44,284 nt of DNA from Schleiferiaceae bacterium (GTDB lineage Bacteria > Bacteroidota > Bacteroidia > Flavobacteriales > Schleiferiaceae), in the NCBI GenBank assembly GCA_022424815.1, contig JAKMGS010000001.1:1-44284 (forward strand), read 5' to 3'. Positions 17,742 to 26,642 of this stretch are shown piece after piece. The position numbers and the translations under genes are program-made. The number at the start of each line of letters is the position of its first letter. Position 1 is the stretch's first letter. The notes beneath the pieces are model-generated. The model saw only the letters and a list, made by a program, of their open reading frames with translations, had not been told where the DNA came from and made no database searches.

Positions 17742-18446
17742 ATGAATACACAATTCCTTCAAATTCAGCCAGGCACTAATGCTGCTGATATGACTTCAAC
17801 TTCGTCGAACGAAACCACTATGTCAATTCTTGATTTGATGTCCTCAGGAGGTATCGGGGGAATCCTAATCATGGTGTTCTTAGGAATTCTAAGCGTCATG
17901 GCCATCTACATTTTCTTAGAGCGATTTGGCGCCATACGCAATGCGAATAAAGTAGATCCTAATTTCATGAATAATATCAAGGATATGGTATTAGATGGGA
18001 AGTTAGAAAGTGCACAAGCCTTGTGTGCTGCAGAAAGTACACCTGTGGCGCGGATGATTGATAAAGGTATTAGTCGTATTGGAAAGCCTTTAGGTGATAT
18101 TACTCAAGCCATCGAGAATCAGGGCAAATTAGAAGTAACTCGATTAGAAAAAGGTCTCGCAATGTTAGCAACGATTTCTGGTGGCGCACCTATGATTGGT
18201 TTCTTAGGAACGGTTATCGGGATGATCCTAACCTTTAAAGAGATGGCAAATGCTGGAGGCCAAATCAAGTTAGATATGATGGCGGAAGGCATTTATACTG
18301 CAATGACCACTACGGTTGCCGGTTTGTTGGTCGGTATCATTGCCTATTTTGGTTACAATTTTTTGGTGACTCGAGTGGATAGCGTAGTATACAAACTTGA
18401 AGATAGTGCGATGGCCTTCTTAGACTTATTGCACGAACCAGCTTAA
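17742..18446 (+). CDS. exbB: ExbB/TolQ/MotA family proton channel protein
   Basis: This 234-residue inner-membrane protein is the ExbB-type channel subunit that uses proton-motive force to energise TonB. The first transmembrane helix is near residues 35-58 (GIGGILIMVFLGILSVMAIYIF). A cytoplasmic domain follows, then two conserved helices: IGFLGTVIGMILTFKEMA and TTVAGLLVGIIAYFGYNFL. The N-terminal extension (MNTQFLQIQPGTNAAD) is usual in Bacteroidota members. It is first in a five-gene run, with exbD 12 bp downstream. A TolQ role is an alternative, but exbD and a TonB-like gene follow. Confidence 0.92.
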   Translation: MNTQFLQIQPGTNAADMTSTSSNETTMSILDLMSSGGIGGILIMVFLGILSVMAIYIFLERFGAIRNANKVDPNFMNNIKDMVLDGKLESAQALCAAESTPVARMIDKGISRIGKPLGDITQAIENQGKLEVTRLEKGLAMLATISGGAPMIGFLGTVIGMILTFKEMANAGGQIKLDMMAEGIYTAMTTTVAGLLVGIIAYFGYNFLVTRVDSVVYKLEDSAMAFLDLLHEPA

Positions 18447-18458
18447 TCGAAACTTATT

Positions 18459-18860
18459 ATGAATTTAAGATCGAGAAGGAAAGTTAGTGCAGAGGTCAAT
18501 ATGTCGTCAATGACAGATTTGGTCTTCTTATTACTCATATTCTTCATCTTGGCCTCCACCCTAGTCACCTCAAGTGCATTGGACATCATCTTGCCAAAAA
18601 GTGGTGCACAAACGGTCAAGAAAAAGAACATTACACTCACAGTGAATGAAGACCTTGAGTTCGACCTTAACGGGAGTATTATAAGCTATGACCAAGTCGA
18701 ATCTCGTCTGATAGCAGCTGCCTCCGAACTATCCGCTGATGAAGAACCCGTAATTGTGCTTCGCGCTGACCAAAGTATTCCTACGGGAGAAACGGTACGA
18801 ATTTTGGACATAGGATACCGTAACAATATGAGAATGATCATTGCAACTGATCCGAACTAA
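18459..18860 (+). CDS. exbD: ExbD/TolR family biopolymer transport protein
   Basis: This 133-residue protein has a short cytoplasmic N-terminus (MNLRSRRKVSAEVNMSSMTD), one transmembrane helix (LVFLLLIFFILASTLV), and a periplasmic domain. The aspartate of the SSMTDLVFLLLIFF motif (D20) is the conserved proton-path residue. The periplasmic part ends in VVLRADQSIPTG-like and GYRNNMRMIIATDPN segments typical of the family. It works with ExbB and the TonB-like protein encoded next, whose ATG overlaps this stop codon by one base. Confidence 0.92.
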   Translation: MNLRSRRKVSAEVNMSSMTDLVFLLLIFFILASTLVTSSALDIILPKSGAQTVKKKNITLTVNEDLEFDLNGSIISYDQVESRLIAAASELSADEEPVIVLRADQSIPTGETVRILDIGYRNNMRMIIATDPN

Positions 18861-19720
18861 TGGCATTTAACGAGAATACAAACCGAAATAAAGCACGCAT
18901 TGGAACGATTGTTTTCCATGCTCTCCTATTGTTATGGTTTGCATTCTATGGACTCACCTACCAAGACCCGCCACCTGAAGAGGGGATTGCCATTAATTTT
19001 GGTTACCAAGATGATGGTGCAGGCAACACCTCACAAGCTAATCCTACTACACCTCCTCCCCCGGCTCCAGCGGAACCCGTAGAAGCACCGCAGGCTCAAG
19101 AAGAGGTCGTGACTCAGGACATTGATGAGGCACCAGTGATCAGCGAGCCTACAGAGGAAACCACTACGCAAACGCAAACCGCGCCTGTTCAAACACCGCA
19201 AAAGCCTGTTCAAGAACAAACGACCCCAGATCCCGAACCTGATCCTCAGCCCACAGAAGAGGAATTAGAACGTCAACGCAAACAAGATAGACTTAACCGA
19301 ATGTTTAACACTCAGAACCAAGGCAATGGTCAAGGAGAAGGTGAAACACAAGGCGGCGGCGATCAAGGAGACCCTAATGGCGATATTTTGAGTACTAACC
19401 GGACAGGTGATGGAGGAATAGGAAACAAAGGTCAATATTGGATGAACGGACGCCCCGTGAAAATCCCAGAGCCTGAAACTGGCTGTAATTATGAAGGTGT
19501 AGTGGTTATAAAAATTGCTGTGAATGCAGATGGCGAGGTTTACGAAGCGGAACTGGCTCCGAATAATCAAATACCAGCCGGTCTTGTCAAATCAAATTTT
19601 GGTTCCAACACCTGTTTGGTTAATAAAGCCAAAAAAGCCGCCAACGATTCAAAGTGGAGCGCAGATCCCGGAAATCTAAGACGGGTTGGTTTTATTGTTT
19701 ATCGTTTTGATTTGCAATGA
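18860..19720 (+). CDS. tonB: TonB-like energy transducer
   Basis: This 286-residue protein has one N-terminal transmembrane helix (about 14-34, ARIGTIVFHALLLLWFAFYG). A long Pro/Glu/Gln/Thr-rich periplasm-spanning region (about 55-150) and a Gly/Gln-rich linker follow, then a TonB-type C-terminal domain (about 195-286). That domain contains GVVVIKIAVNADGEV, a pair of cysteines (GCNYEGV and NTCLVNKAKKAA), and an FIVYRFDLQ end. It should connect ExbB/ExbD to outer-membrane receptors. It overlaps exbD (TAATG) and folC (ATGA), so the set is translationally coupled. Confidence 0.88.
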   Translation: MAFNENTNRNKARIGTIVFHALLLLWFAFYGLTYQDPPPEEGIAINFGYQDDGAGNTSQANPTTPPPPAPAEPVEAPQAQEEVVTQDIDEAPVISEPTEETTTQTQTAPVQTPQKPVQEQTTPDPEPDPQPTEEELERQRKQDRLNRMFNTQNQGNGQGEGETQGGGDQGDPNGDILSTNRTGDGGIGNKGQYWMNGRPVKIPEPETGCNYEGVVVIKIAVNADGEVYEAELAPNNQIPAGLVKSNFGSNTCLVNKAKKAANDSKWSADPGNLRRVGFIVYRFDLQ

Positions 19721-20922
19721 CCTACGACGAAGCTGTACAATGGCTGTATAGCGCAGTGCCCAATTTTCAGCGCGACGGCGGAAACAAGAATTATAAAATT
19801 GGTCTAGAAGGTCCACAGGAGCTATGGTCCTATTTGGGCTATCCCACAACTGATATTCCAACTATTCACGTGGCCGGCACTAATGGCAAGGGATCAACGG
19901 TACATTTGATGGCATCCGGAATGCGTGAAATGGGATTGCGAGTGGGTGTGTTCTCATCGCCACATTTATTTGATTTTCGGGAGCGTGCAAAAATTGGAAC
20001 CACCAAAGTTCCTGAGTCCTTCATTATCGAATTTGTTTCCCAGCACCAAGACTTTTTCACCAAAGGTGGCTATAGCTTTTTTGAGCTTACTTTAATGCTG
20101 TCGCTACGTTGGTTCGAGGACGAAAAAGTGGACTGGATCATCTTAGAAACAGGAATGGGAGGAAGATTGGATGCCACCAACATCTGTAGGCCTGAACTCA
20201 CTATGATTACCAATATAGGCCTAGACCATGTGCAGTGGCTAGGTACAACTCGAGCGGCAATAGCAGCTGAAAAAGCTGGGATTATCAAAGCTGGTGTGCC
20301 GGCCGTTATCGTTCAAAAAGATTCAGAAACACAAGCCGTCTTTGAGCGCGTTGCGCATGATCAAAAAGCACCATTATTCTGGGCATCAGGATTTGAGTTT
20401 GAGAGCGATTTGCGAGGGGATTACCAGAAATACAATATCAATGGTGCGGCGACGGCCTTGGATTTACTCTTCCCGGAATACCAATCGGTTTGGTCTTTAG
20501 GTTTTGCTCGGGTAGTGACCAACACTGGCCTTCAAGGTCGGTGGATGATTATTGATCAGGAGCCAAGAACGGTCTGTGACACTGGCCATAACGGCCACGC
20601 ATTTTCCGAACTAGTCCCACAAGTACAACGTGAATGTGAAGGGACGATCCACTGGGTATTAGGCAGTGCAGGTGATAAGGATTTTAAAGAAGTCTTAGAA
20701 TTATTACCCATAGAAGGGTCCAAGTTTTATTGGACCGCCAGTACAAGTCCGAGAACTGCAGCTCCGGAAGTATTGGGCGAACTCGCCGCCAGCATGGGTC
20801 GGTATGGAAATCACTTCTCCTCGGTCCTAGAAGCCTGGGGTGCAGCAAAAAACAACGCTAAACCCAAGGACCTTATCTTTATTGGCGGCAGTACATTTGT
20901 CGTCGCAGACTTAGCATTATGA
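19717..20922 (+). CDS. folC: Folylpolyglutamate synthase / dihydrofolate synthase
   Basis: This 401-residue Mur-ligase-fold enzyme adds glutamate to dihydropteroate or folates in the cytoplasm. It has the P-loop GTNGKGS (54-60), SSPHLFDFRERAKI, ILETGMGGRLDATNI, TNIGLDHVQWLG with AAEKAGIIK, and the C-terminal domain with VCDTGHNGHAF and a final GSTFVVADL. It starts inside the tonB stop (ATGA overlap) and shares another ATGA with the next gene. The exbB-exbD-tonB-folC order is one I recall from other flavobacteria. Confidence 0.94.
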   Translation: MTYDEAVQWLYSAVPNFQRDGGNKNYKIGLEGPQELWSYLGYPTTDIPTIHVAGTNGKGSTVHLMASGMREMGLRVGVFSSPHLFDFRERAKIGTTKVPESFIIEFVSQHQDFFTKGGYSFFELTLMLSLRWFEDEKVDWIILETGMGGRLDATNICRPELTMITNIGLDHVQWLGTTRAAIAAEKAGIIKAGVPAVIVQKDSETQAVFERVAHDQKAPLFWASGFEFESDLRGDYQKYNINGAATALDLLFPEYQSVWSLGFARVVTNTGLQGRWMIIDQEPRTVCDTGHNGHAFSELVPQVQRECEGTIHWVLGSAGDKDFKEVLELLPIEGSKFYWTASTSPRTAAPEVLGELAASMGRYGNHFSSVLEAWGAAKNNAKPKDLIFIGGSTFVVADLAL

Positions 20923-21509
20923 AAAACCTCCTTATAGCTCTTATTACCTTAACCAGCTTGTATGCTCAAGGTCAAGTAGAAGAATTGAATCAACGCACTC
21001 AGCTATTTATTAGTGAAATAGAGGATAGATTCAAAGTAAAGTCCATCAACGGTAACGTACCAGATTACGGCGTATTACCAGAAACTGAATTTGTGCAGCA
21101 TGAATACTACCAGCTCAAGCAATTGGAGAAAGAGGTGAATGAACTGGGCAATAAAGTCAAGCCCACCTATCACCTCAGCACCTTTGCCTATGAGGATGAA
21201 GATGAAATCTTGTATGCGCTAAAGTTCTGGTTCAAGTCGTTTATAGGTGATAAACGCATGACCCCTGGACGTGATTACCGTACCGTAGACCATGTTGTAC
21301 CTGCTATTATTGTTATTGAAAAGAACTACATTTCCATCCTCACTTTGAGCTGTTATGCCACCGATATTGAAGAGTTCCGTCAATGGCGCAGTGATATGCT
21401 TGGGGTATTCGGCGGGCCAAATTCAATAGTGATTGAAATAGGCTGCAACGGACCTATCGAATGGACCAAAAATGCACCGGACCCAAAAGACACGAAGTGG
21501 CGCCGCTAA
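20919..21509 (+). CDS. Secreted protein of unknown function
   Basis: I do not recognise this 196-residue protein. It has an N-terminal signal peptide (KNLLIALITLTSLYAQGQ) and should leave the cytoplasm. The mature part is charged and mixed alpha/beta in appearance, with no lipobox and no repeats. A central stretch, FWFKSFIGDKRMTPGRDYRTVDHVVPAIIVIEK split across about 107-138, is followed by alternating hydrophobic strands. It is the last gene of the exbB operon, overlapping folC by ATGA. Its stop overlaps the convergent comM-like stop by 4 bp, leaving no room for a terminator. Confidence 0.75.
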   Translation: MKNLLIALITLTSLYAQGQVEELNQRTQLFISEIEDRFKVKSINGNVPDYGVLPETEFVQHEYYQLKQLEKEVNELGNKVKPTYHLSTFAYEDEDEILYALKFWFKSFIGDKRMTPGRDYRTVDHVVPAIIVIEKNYISILTLSCYATDIEEFRQWRSDMLGVFGGPNSIVIEIGCNGPIEWTKNAPDPKDTKWRR

Positions 21510-23008
21510 CCACGCATGAGCAAGGCCTCTTTTAGATGCCCTAGTTCCATGCACTGTTCTTCTCCTAAATCCATGATGGTCATAGCGACACCAAGGACTT
21601 GGCGACGACCTCTAATGCTAATCCGAGATTCTACACAGTGCTCCACCAACCATCGGTAAACATTCTGAGGCACGAGTCCTGAAAATAATATTTCTTCTTC
21701 TGAAAGCTGAGCGTTTTGCTTGCCTTGTCTGCTCATTTGAATGGACCAAGCTTGGTGTACTCTCCGTTGTATCAAAGTGCTCGTCTCCGCAGCTTCGAAC
21801 TCCTGTCTTGGCGCGGTAATGGGCACGCAAATATCAAAGCGGTCGCGCAAGGCTGCTTGAAAGCGCTGGCGGTGATTTTCTAGCGCAATAGGCGTACACT
21901 TACAAGGTGTCTGACTATTGAAATGGCCACATGGACAAGGATTGGCGGCAGCAATACATTGAAAGGTATAAGAATCCATGGGCTTAAGTAATGCAGCACG
22001 AAAACGCTCCTTGTGTTTGAGTAATTCATCGACGATGAGAACACCTCCCAAGCTTTTAATCAAAGTGGGGACCTGCTGCGGCTTACTCGGTAGTGCATGT
22101 GCGGGTATATCGGATAAATCTTGAGCGCCCCTAGTGAAGGCTTCAATGGCATGTTCCATGAGTTCCGGGGAATTGCCAAATATGGAGGCCAATGATTGCT
22201 CCAATCGCAACGACTCACACGGACGGTCCCCCGCTCTTTTGCCTATAGCCTCACCTAAACTCTGAACCAAGGCCGTGGTACGGACATTCGGCGGCGGCAA
22301 TATCGTATGCATTCGCTCCAATAACATCGTCTTCCCCAATCCCGGCGAACCTTCTGTCCAAAGATGGTGACCGCCGGCTGCAGCCACCTCCAGCGCTCGC
22401 TTGAGCATTTCGTGGCCTTCGACTTGGGTAAAGCACAAGGCATCTTGTTGTGCGATTTGCCGTTGCTCGCTGGTGATGGGCATCTGTTGCCAGTCTTCAG
22501 CCTGTAGTACATCTATAGCGTCCTGGAGATGAACCGCTCTCCCGATGCGAAATCCCTTGGGCAACGGAGCTGTGAAGGAAAAATCCGCATCAAATTGTAA
22601 GATGATGCCCTTTTTGCCCAGCGCTATGGCCCGCGCTATGGCATTGTATGGATCGTTTGCCTTTAGGAGGGTGCCGTCCAAGCCCAGATTACCCACAATG
22701 AGGTATTGGTCGAGATCCGGAAGGTGCAGCTGGTCAGAGGCGGCAAGGATGCCTAGGGCGATGGCCAGGTCGAGTTCGTATTGGCGAATGGGAATGGGGG
22801 ATTCCTCACACTGAATGGTGATGCGCTGGCCGGGCCATCGCCAGCCATTCGAGCGCAGGGCGGTATAGACCCTATTCCGGATCTCGTTTCCAGGGCGTGC
22901 GGGGATGCCGAGCAGGTGGAACTTTATGCCGCGCGAAATATTAATTTGTAGTTGGAGCGGGGCGACACCAAGGGTGTGGGTGTGGCACGAATAGGTGGTA
23001 ATAAGCAT
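21506..23008 (-). CDS. Divergent ComM/YifB-type Mg-chelatase-like AAA+ ATPase
   Basis: The 500-residue protein has the ComM layout: an N-terminal Lon-protease-like domain (about 1-165, DLAIALGILAASDQL and GNLGLDGTL), a AAA+ core, and a C-terminal Mg-chelatase-type domain. Walker A is EGSPGLGKT (219-227) and Walker B LIVDE (324-328); the sensor is AAANPCPCG (353-361), with a possible zinc cluster of cysteines down to C371. ComM drives branch migration during natural transformation. Here the N-terminal VGLPDAAVRES-type segment is replaced, and the usual RPFRxPHHTxS block between Walker A and B is absent. Function may therefore differ. It overlaps the convergent secreted-protein gene by 4 bp. 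Confidence 0.82.
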   Translation of the reverse strand: MLITTYSCHTHTLGVAPLQLQINISRGIKFHLLGIPARPGNEIRNRVYTALRSNGWRWPGQRITIQCEESPIPIRQYELDLAIALGILAASDQLHLPDLDQYLIVGNLGLDGTLLKANDPYNAIARAIALGKKGIILQFDADFSFTAPLPKGFRIGRAVHLQDAIDVLQAEDWQQMPITSEQRQIAQQDALCFTQVEGHEMLKRALEVAAAGGHHLWTEGSPGLGKTMLLERMHTILPPPNVRTTALVQSLGEAIGKRAGDRPCESLRLEQSLASIFGNSPELMEHAIEAFTRGAQDLSDIPAHALPSKPQQVPTLIKSLGGVLIVDELLKHKERFRAALLKPMDSYTFQCIAAANPCPCGHFNSQTPCKCTPIALENHRQRFQAALRDRFDICVPITAPRQEFEAAETSTLIQRRVHQAWSIQMSRQGKQNAQLSEEEILFSGLVPQNVYRWLVEHCVESRISIRGRRQVLGVAMTIMDLGEEQCMELGHLKEALLMRG

Positions 23009-23076
23009 GGGCGTTGGGTTTCCAAATAAATTGGACCCTCATTCTCAGACTTCCAAAAAGTGTGAAAAAGTAAAAG

Positions 23077-24126
23077 TTATTCGCCCTGCTTATTCGCGAG
23101 CTGCCCACAAGCTGCGTCGATATCTTGACCGCGGGAATGACGCACGGTAGCTATAATACGATGCTCCTCCAAGATTCGTTTATACATATCCACGGCCTCT
23201 TGCGATGCCTGCGTGTACGGCCCATTGTCGATGGGATTGTACTGAATGATATTCACCTTTGTCGGTATGGCGCCACAAAACTTGGCGAGGGCGATGGCAT
23301 CGGCCTCCTCGTCGTTGATTCCACGCCAAATCACATATTCAAAGGTCACTCCGCGACCTGTATTGGCGTACCAATACTGCAGACTCTCACGCAAATCCGC
23401 GAGCGTGGTGCTCTTGTGTGCGAGCGGCATGAGTTTGGCGCGCTTTTCTTCGATGGCGCTGTGCAAGGAAATGGCGAGACCAAATTTGACCTGATCGTCC
23501 GCCATTTTTTTAATGAGCTTAGGAACGCCAATGGTGCTGAGCGTGATGCGCTTTGGCGACATGCCCAATCCTTTGGGATCGGTAATTTTATCAATGGCCT
23601 GCAGAACGTTATTATAGTTCAATAACGGCTCCCCCATACCCATAAACACAATGTTGGTCAACGGGCGGTCGAAGTATTCCTTACCCTGCTCATCGATCAC
23701 GACGACTTGGTCGTAAATCTCGTCCGGGGTGAGGTTACGCATACGTTTGAGTCCGGCGGTGGCACAGAAAGTACAATCGAGGCTACACCCTACTTGCGAA
23801 CTTACACAAGCGGTAATGCGCTTCTCGGTTGGGATGAGTACAGATTCCACCATGGCCCCATCGTGCAGCTTCACCGCATTTTTGATGGTGCCGTCTTTCG
23901 AACGCTGCATGAGGTCGACCTCCAGGAGATTGAAAAAGAAATGTTCTTCGAGTAGGGCTCGGGTGGATTTGCTCAGGTTGGTCATCTCGTCAAACGACGA
24001 AGCACTCTTTTGCCACAGCCACTGATAGACTTGCTTGGCGCGAAAGGCTTTTTCGCCATTGGCCTCAAAGAATTGGACCATCTGATCCTGAGATAAGCTA
24101 CGTATGTCCCTTTTGGCGGTTTCCAT
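23077..24126 (-). CDS. rlmN: Dual-specificity 23S rRNA/tRNA adenine C2-methyltransferase RlmN
   Basis: This 349-residue radical-SAM enzyme methylates C2 of A2503 in 23S rRNA and A37 in tRNAs. The 4Fe-4S motif C114-x3-C118-x2-C121 lies in GCSLDCTFCAT. The two catalytic cysteines match those of E. coli: C107 (seven residues before the cluster) and C340 in DAACGQL near the C-terminus. The GEPLLNYNNV SAM-binding segment is present. A TATCTTTG at 24131-24138 lies just before the ATG; if it is a -7 box the message would be almost leaderless, but no -33 box was found. Confidence 0.95.
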   Translation of the reverse strand: METAKRDIRSLSQDQMVQFFEANGEKAFRAKQVYQWLWQKSASSFDEMTNLSKSTRALLEEHFFFNLLEVDLMQRSKDGTIKNAVKLHDGAMVESVLIPTEKRITACVSSQVGCSLDCTFCATAGLKRMRNLTPDEIYDQVVVIDEQGKEYFDRPLTNIVFMGMGEPLLNYNNVLQAIDKITDPKGLGMSPKRITLSTIGVPKLIKKMADDQVKFGLAISLHSAIEEKRAKLMPLAHKSTTLADLRESLQYWYANTGRGVTFEYVIWRGINDEEADAIALAKFCGAIPTKVNIIQYNPIDNGPYTQASQEAVDMYKRILEEHRIIATVRHSRGQDIDAACGQLANKQGE

Positions 24127-24146
24127 GTGGCAAAGATAGCGAAGCC

Positions 24147-25007
24147 TTAAGGCATATCGCGCTCTACGAGGTAGCCCATTTTACCCATTTGATAATCGCG
24201 CATGGCCTCCATGATTTCCGTTTGACTGTTCATCACGAAGGGACCATAGGTTTCCAATTTCTCTTGAATAGGCGCCGCACTCACAAAAAGAAGCTTGGTC
24301 GGCGTTGAAGGAATGAGGGTATGATGCCCTGGGACCAATTCATATAAAAAGTGCTCCTCCACCATGCCGTACCCTTCTAATCTACCGCCGCCGCTAAGCG
24401 AGTACAACAATCCATGTTCGCCTTCTTTCACCTCAAAAGTCACCGCCGCATCTGCCGCAGCCGTGCCGTGCACGCTAGAGATAGGATAGGCGCTCTGAAG
24501 CGGCCCCTTAGGACCACCTGCGATAGGAGTTCCAGCCGAAATGCGCAGGTCTTGATGACCCGCAACTTCTGGCATTTCATCTTTTTGCAACGGAATATAA
24601 TTGGGCTCCATGCCCTTGGCACGTTTGGGCAGGTTGATCCAAATCTGTACGATCTCCTGCATCCCACCTTCCTCGCAAAGCTTGGCTGGCGGACGTTCAG
24701 AGTGGATAATGCCCATACCTACGTCCATCCATTGTACGCCGCCATCATCGACCACACTGTTGTTGCCTCGGCTATCTCGATGGTGTACCCCGCCTTCCCA
24801 CATGAAGGTCACCGGCGTAAACCCGCGGTGCGGATGCGGCCCTACCCCTGCATTCCAGCGGTCCGTCCCCGGCTCCACGAAATTCGCGTGGTGGTGGATC
24901 AGCAGAAAAGGGTCGATATGTTCGACTTGTTGTGTAGGCAAGGGTTGCTTGAGGGGATGCTCCCCCATCATCACGTCGTAGGCTTGAATGGCTCTTTTCA
25001 CAGACAT
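24147..25007 (-). CDS. Pirin family protein
   Basis: This 286-residue bicupin has the pirin N-terminal pattern. The four metal ligands are intact as H58 and H60 (GPHPHRGF) and H102 and E104 (GMGIIHSER). Pirins bind Fe(II) and some act as quercetinases; the role here is unknown. A C-terminal pirin domain follows (about 180-286). The ATG lies just after the stop of the HAD gene (1 bp gap), so it is the last gene of the leftward run that starts at radC, though rlmN continues on the same strand 20 bp beyond. Confidence 0.9.
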   Translation of the reverse strand: MSVKRAIQAYDVMMGEHPLKQPLPTQQVEHIDPFLLIHHHANFVEPGTDRWNAGVGPHPHRGFTPVTFMWEGGVHHRDSRGNNSVVDDGGVQWMDVGMGIIHSERPPAKLCEEGGMQEIVQIWINLPKRAKGMEPNYIPLQKDEMPEVAGHQDLRISAGTPIAGGPKGPLQSAYPISSVHGTAAADAAVTFEVKEGEHGLLYSLSGGGRLEGYGMVEEHFLYELVPGHHTLIPSTPTKLLFVSAAPIQEKLETYGPFVMNSQTEIMEAMRDYQMGKMGYLVERDMP

Positions 25008-25008
25008 A

Positions 25009-25713
25009 TTATGCGTTTAAAATAATTGGGACCAATTCTTCCAAATGGGCAATCTCAAAAGTCAATTTCTCGTGGTGAGGCACCTGCTTAGGGTTGAAAT
25101 AGACCTGGTCAATGCCCTGCTCCCTCGCCCCAACGCAATCCGCAATGAGGTTATCACCGATCATCAAACTCTCCTTGCGCTCAGCACCGGTGAGCCGGAG
25201 GGCGCGGCGGAAAATCTTTGGATCCGGCTTGTTTACCCCCACTTGGTCACTGCAGAGCAACAAATCAAAAAGCGGCTCGAGACCACTTTCGGCAAATTTG
25301 ATGTTTTGACTTTCGTGAAAACCATTGGTTATGACATGTAAAACACAGCCTGCTGCTTTTAGTTCTTGCAATACCTCAGCGGCACTTTCAATCAAGTGGT
25401 TTTGATAGGGCGTTTCCTTAATGTAGCGGAGTTCCATCTCCCAGGCCACATCCTTAGCGCTCACCCCAAAATGCTCGAAAGTTTCGCGAAATCTAGTTTC
25501 ACGAAGGGTTTGCTTATCAATGGCCCCGGCGCGGTACAGATCCCATTTCAGGTCATTGATGGTGATGTATTTATCGAAGAACTGCTCGAAACTGGGTAAC
25601 CCTAAACCCGGCAATCCTAAATCTGCATAGAGGTTGCGCAGGGACATTTCAGAGTTTTTCTCGAAGTCCCAAAGGGTATGATCCCAATCAAAGAAGAGGT
25701 GTTTGTATTTCAC
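25009..25713 (-). CDS. HAD-superfamily hydrolase, YjjG-type nucleotidase
   Basis: This 234-residue HAD phosphatase has motif I FFDWDHTLWDF (D9 and D11), motif II in VITNGF, motif III lysine in GVNKPDPKIF, and motif IV MIGDNLIADC. The DWDHTLWD form is typical of the YjjG branch, which removes phosphate from non-canonical pyrimidine nucleotides. A GTG at 25713 is chosen because it gives a 4-bp GTGA overlap with the upstream stop and places motif I at the usual distance. The frame stays open to an ATG at 25752, but the extra residues (ALAKTQNHTF) do not look like family sequence. Confidence 0.85.
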   Translation of the reverse strand: MKYKHLFFDWDHTLWDFEKNSEMSLRNLYADLGLPGLGLPSFEQFFDKYITINDLKWDLYRAGAIDKQTLRETRFRETFEHFGVSAKDVAWEMELRYIKETPYQNHLIESAAEVLQELKAAGCVLHVITNGFHESQNIKFAESGLEPLFDLLLCSDQVGVNKPDPKIFRRALRLTGAERKESLMIGDNLIADCVGAREQGIDQVYFNPKQVPHHEKLTFEIAHLEELVPIILNA

Positions 25714-26642
25714 GAACGTGTGGTTTTGGGTTTTCGCCAACGCAGGTACCAAGGCAGGTTATTCTCTACGTGGAAATAGAAAGGTTCATCATGGGCGCCA
25801 AAGCCGCTGTAGAAGCGCGCCAATCCAGGAATGCTACTTCCTTCAAAATCCAATATATGGTCAGAGCCTGCGTGAAGGTGAATCATTTGATCGATGAGTA
25901 AGGTCGGTGCGCCACATTCTTTGCCGTAGCTCGAACTGGCGTTGAGCAAGAGGGTGGAACGACCATGGAATTGGACCCAAATCTGACCAGCAACCAGAGT
26001 ATTTCCCTCATCATATACGGCCAGCAGTACGCCTCTTTTCTGGTACAAGCAAAACTCCAAGACCTTGGCTAAACTATCGATGTTTTCAGCGGTAATAGCG
26101 GTCTTGTCCTGGGTATTGTGCTTCCATAAGCGCACGACATCTTGAGTAGTAGCCCATTGCGCAGATTCCAAGGAACTCTTTTGTGCCTTTTTCAGGTTGC
26201 GCTTGGTCTGCGCACTATATCCAGTGGCTAATTCCTCATACGAGGCCTTGGTGGACAAAATAAAATTTGAATACTTCTCAGGGGTCCAATGGGACGGGAA
26301 AGCCACGCCGGGTGAAAGAAAGAATTCCCCGTAGGCAAAATGTTTCATCGCTTCCTCCATCAACGCTTCTACCCACTGTGAGGACAACGGAATGGTCGAA
26401 TACGGGCCTACAGCCTGTGTCCCATAAGGACGCGTGGTAAAAGAAATGCCGTTTTTCTCTCTTGGAAACAACGGAAAAACCACTTCGTAATCCCCATAAA
26501 TAAGCGCATCCCAGGTTGGGGCTACCCAATTCAGGTACCAGCTAAATCCATAAGGTTGCGGATGTGCTGTGGCAGCCACACATCGATCCCAACGTTCGAA
26601 ATCGATCTCGGCATGTGGAATGTACTTAAGGTTTGGCCGCAT
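25710..26642 (-). CDS. GNAT/FemAB-like acyltransferase
   Basis: This 310-residue protein resembles FemAB-type GNAT proteins that transfer acyl or aminoacyl groups, here perhaps to a cell-surface glycan. A FemAB-like N-half (YGFSWYLNWVAPTWDALIYGDYEVVFPL) leads to SAQTKRNLKKAQKSS, a segment typical of the family. The C-half has VAGQIWVQFHGRSTLLLNASS and DFEGSSIPGLARFYSGFGA. The ATG at 26642 overlaps the upstream stop by 17 bp; a start at 26696 is also open. The substrate cannot be named. It lies directly after the deacetylase-like gene, a pairing that recalls exosortase/EPS clusters, where a polysaccharide deacetylase and a FemAB-like protein are neighbours. Confidence 0.72.
   Translation of the reverse strand: MRPNLKYIPHAEIDFERWDRCVAATAHPQPYGFSWYLNWVAPTWDALIYGDYEVVFPLFPREKNGISFTTRPYGTQAVGPYSTIPLSSQWVEALMEEAMKHFAYGEFFLSPGVAFPSHWTPEKYSNFILSTKASYEELATGYSAQTKRNLKKAQKSSLESAQWATTQDVVRLWKHNTQDKTAITAENIDSLAKVLEFCLYQKRGVLLAVYDEGNTLVAGQIWVQFHGRSTLLLNASSSYGKECGAPTLLIDQMIHLHAGSDHILDFEGSSIPGLARFYSGFGAHDEPFYFHVENNLPWYLRWRKPKTTRS

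Noticed and set aside
24126..24138. TATCTTTG just upstream of rlmN as a promoter.
   Set aside because: About 20 TAnnTTTG matches are expected by chance in a window this size, and here no -33 TTG is placed correctly. Kept only as a remark under the gene.
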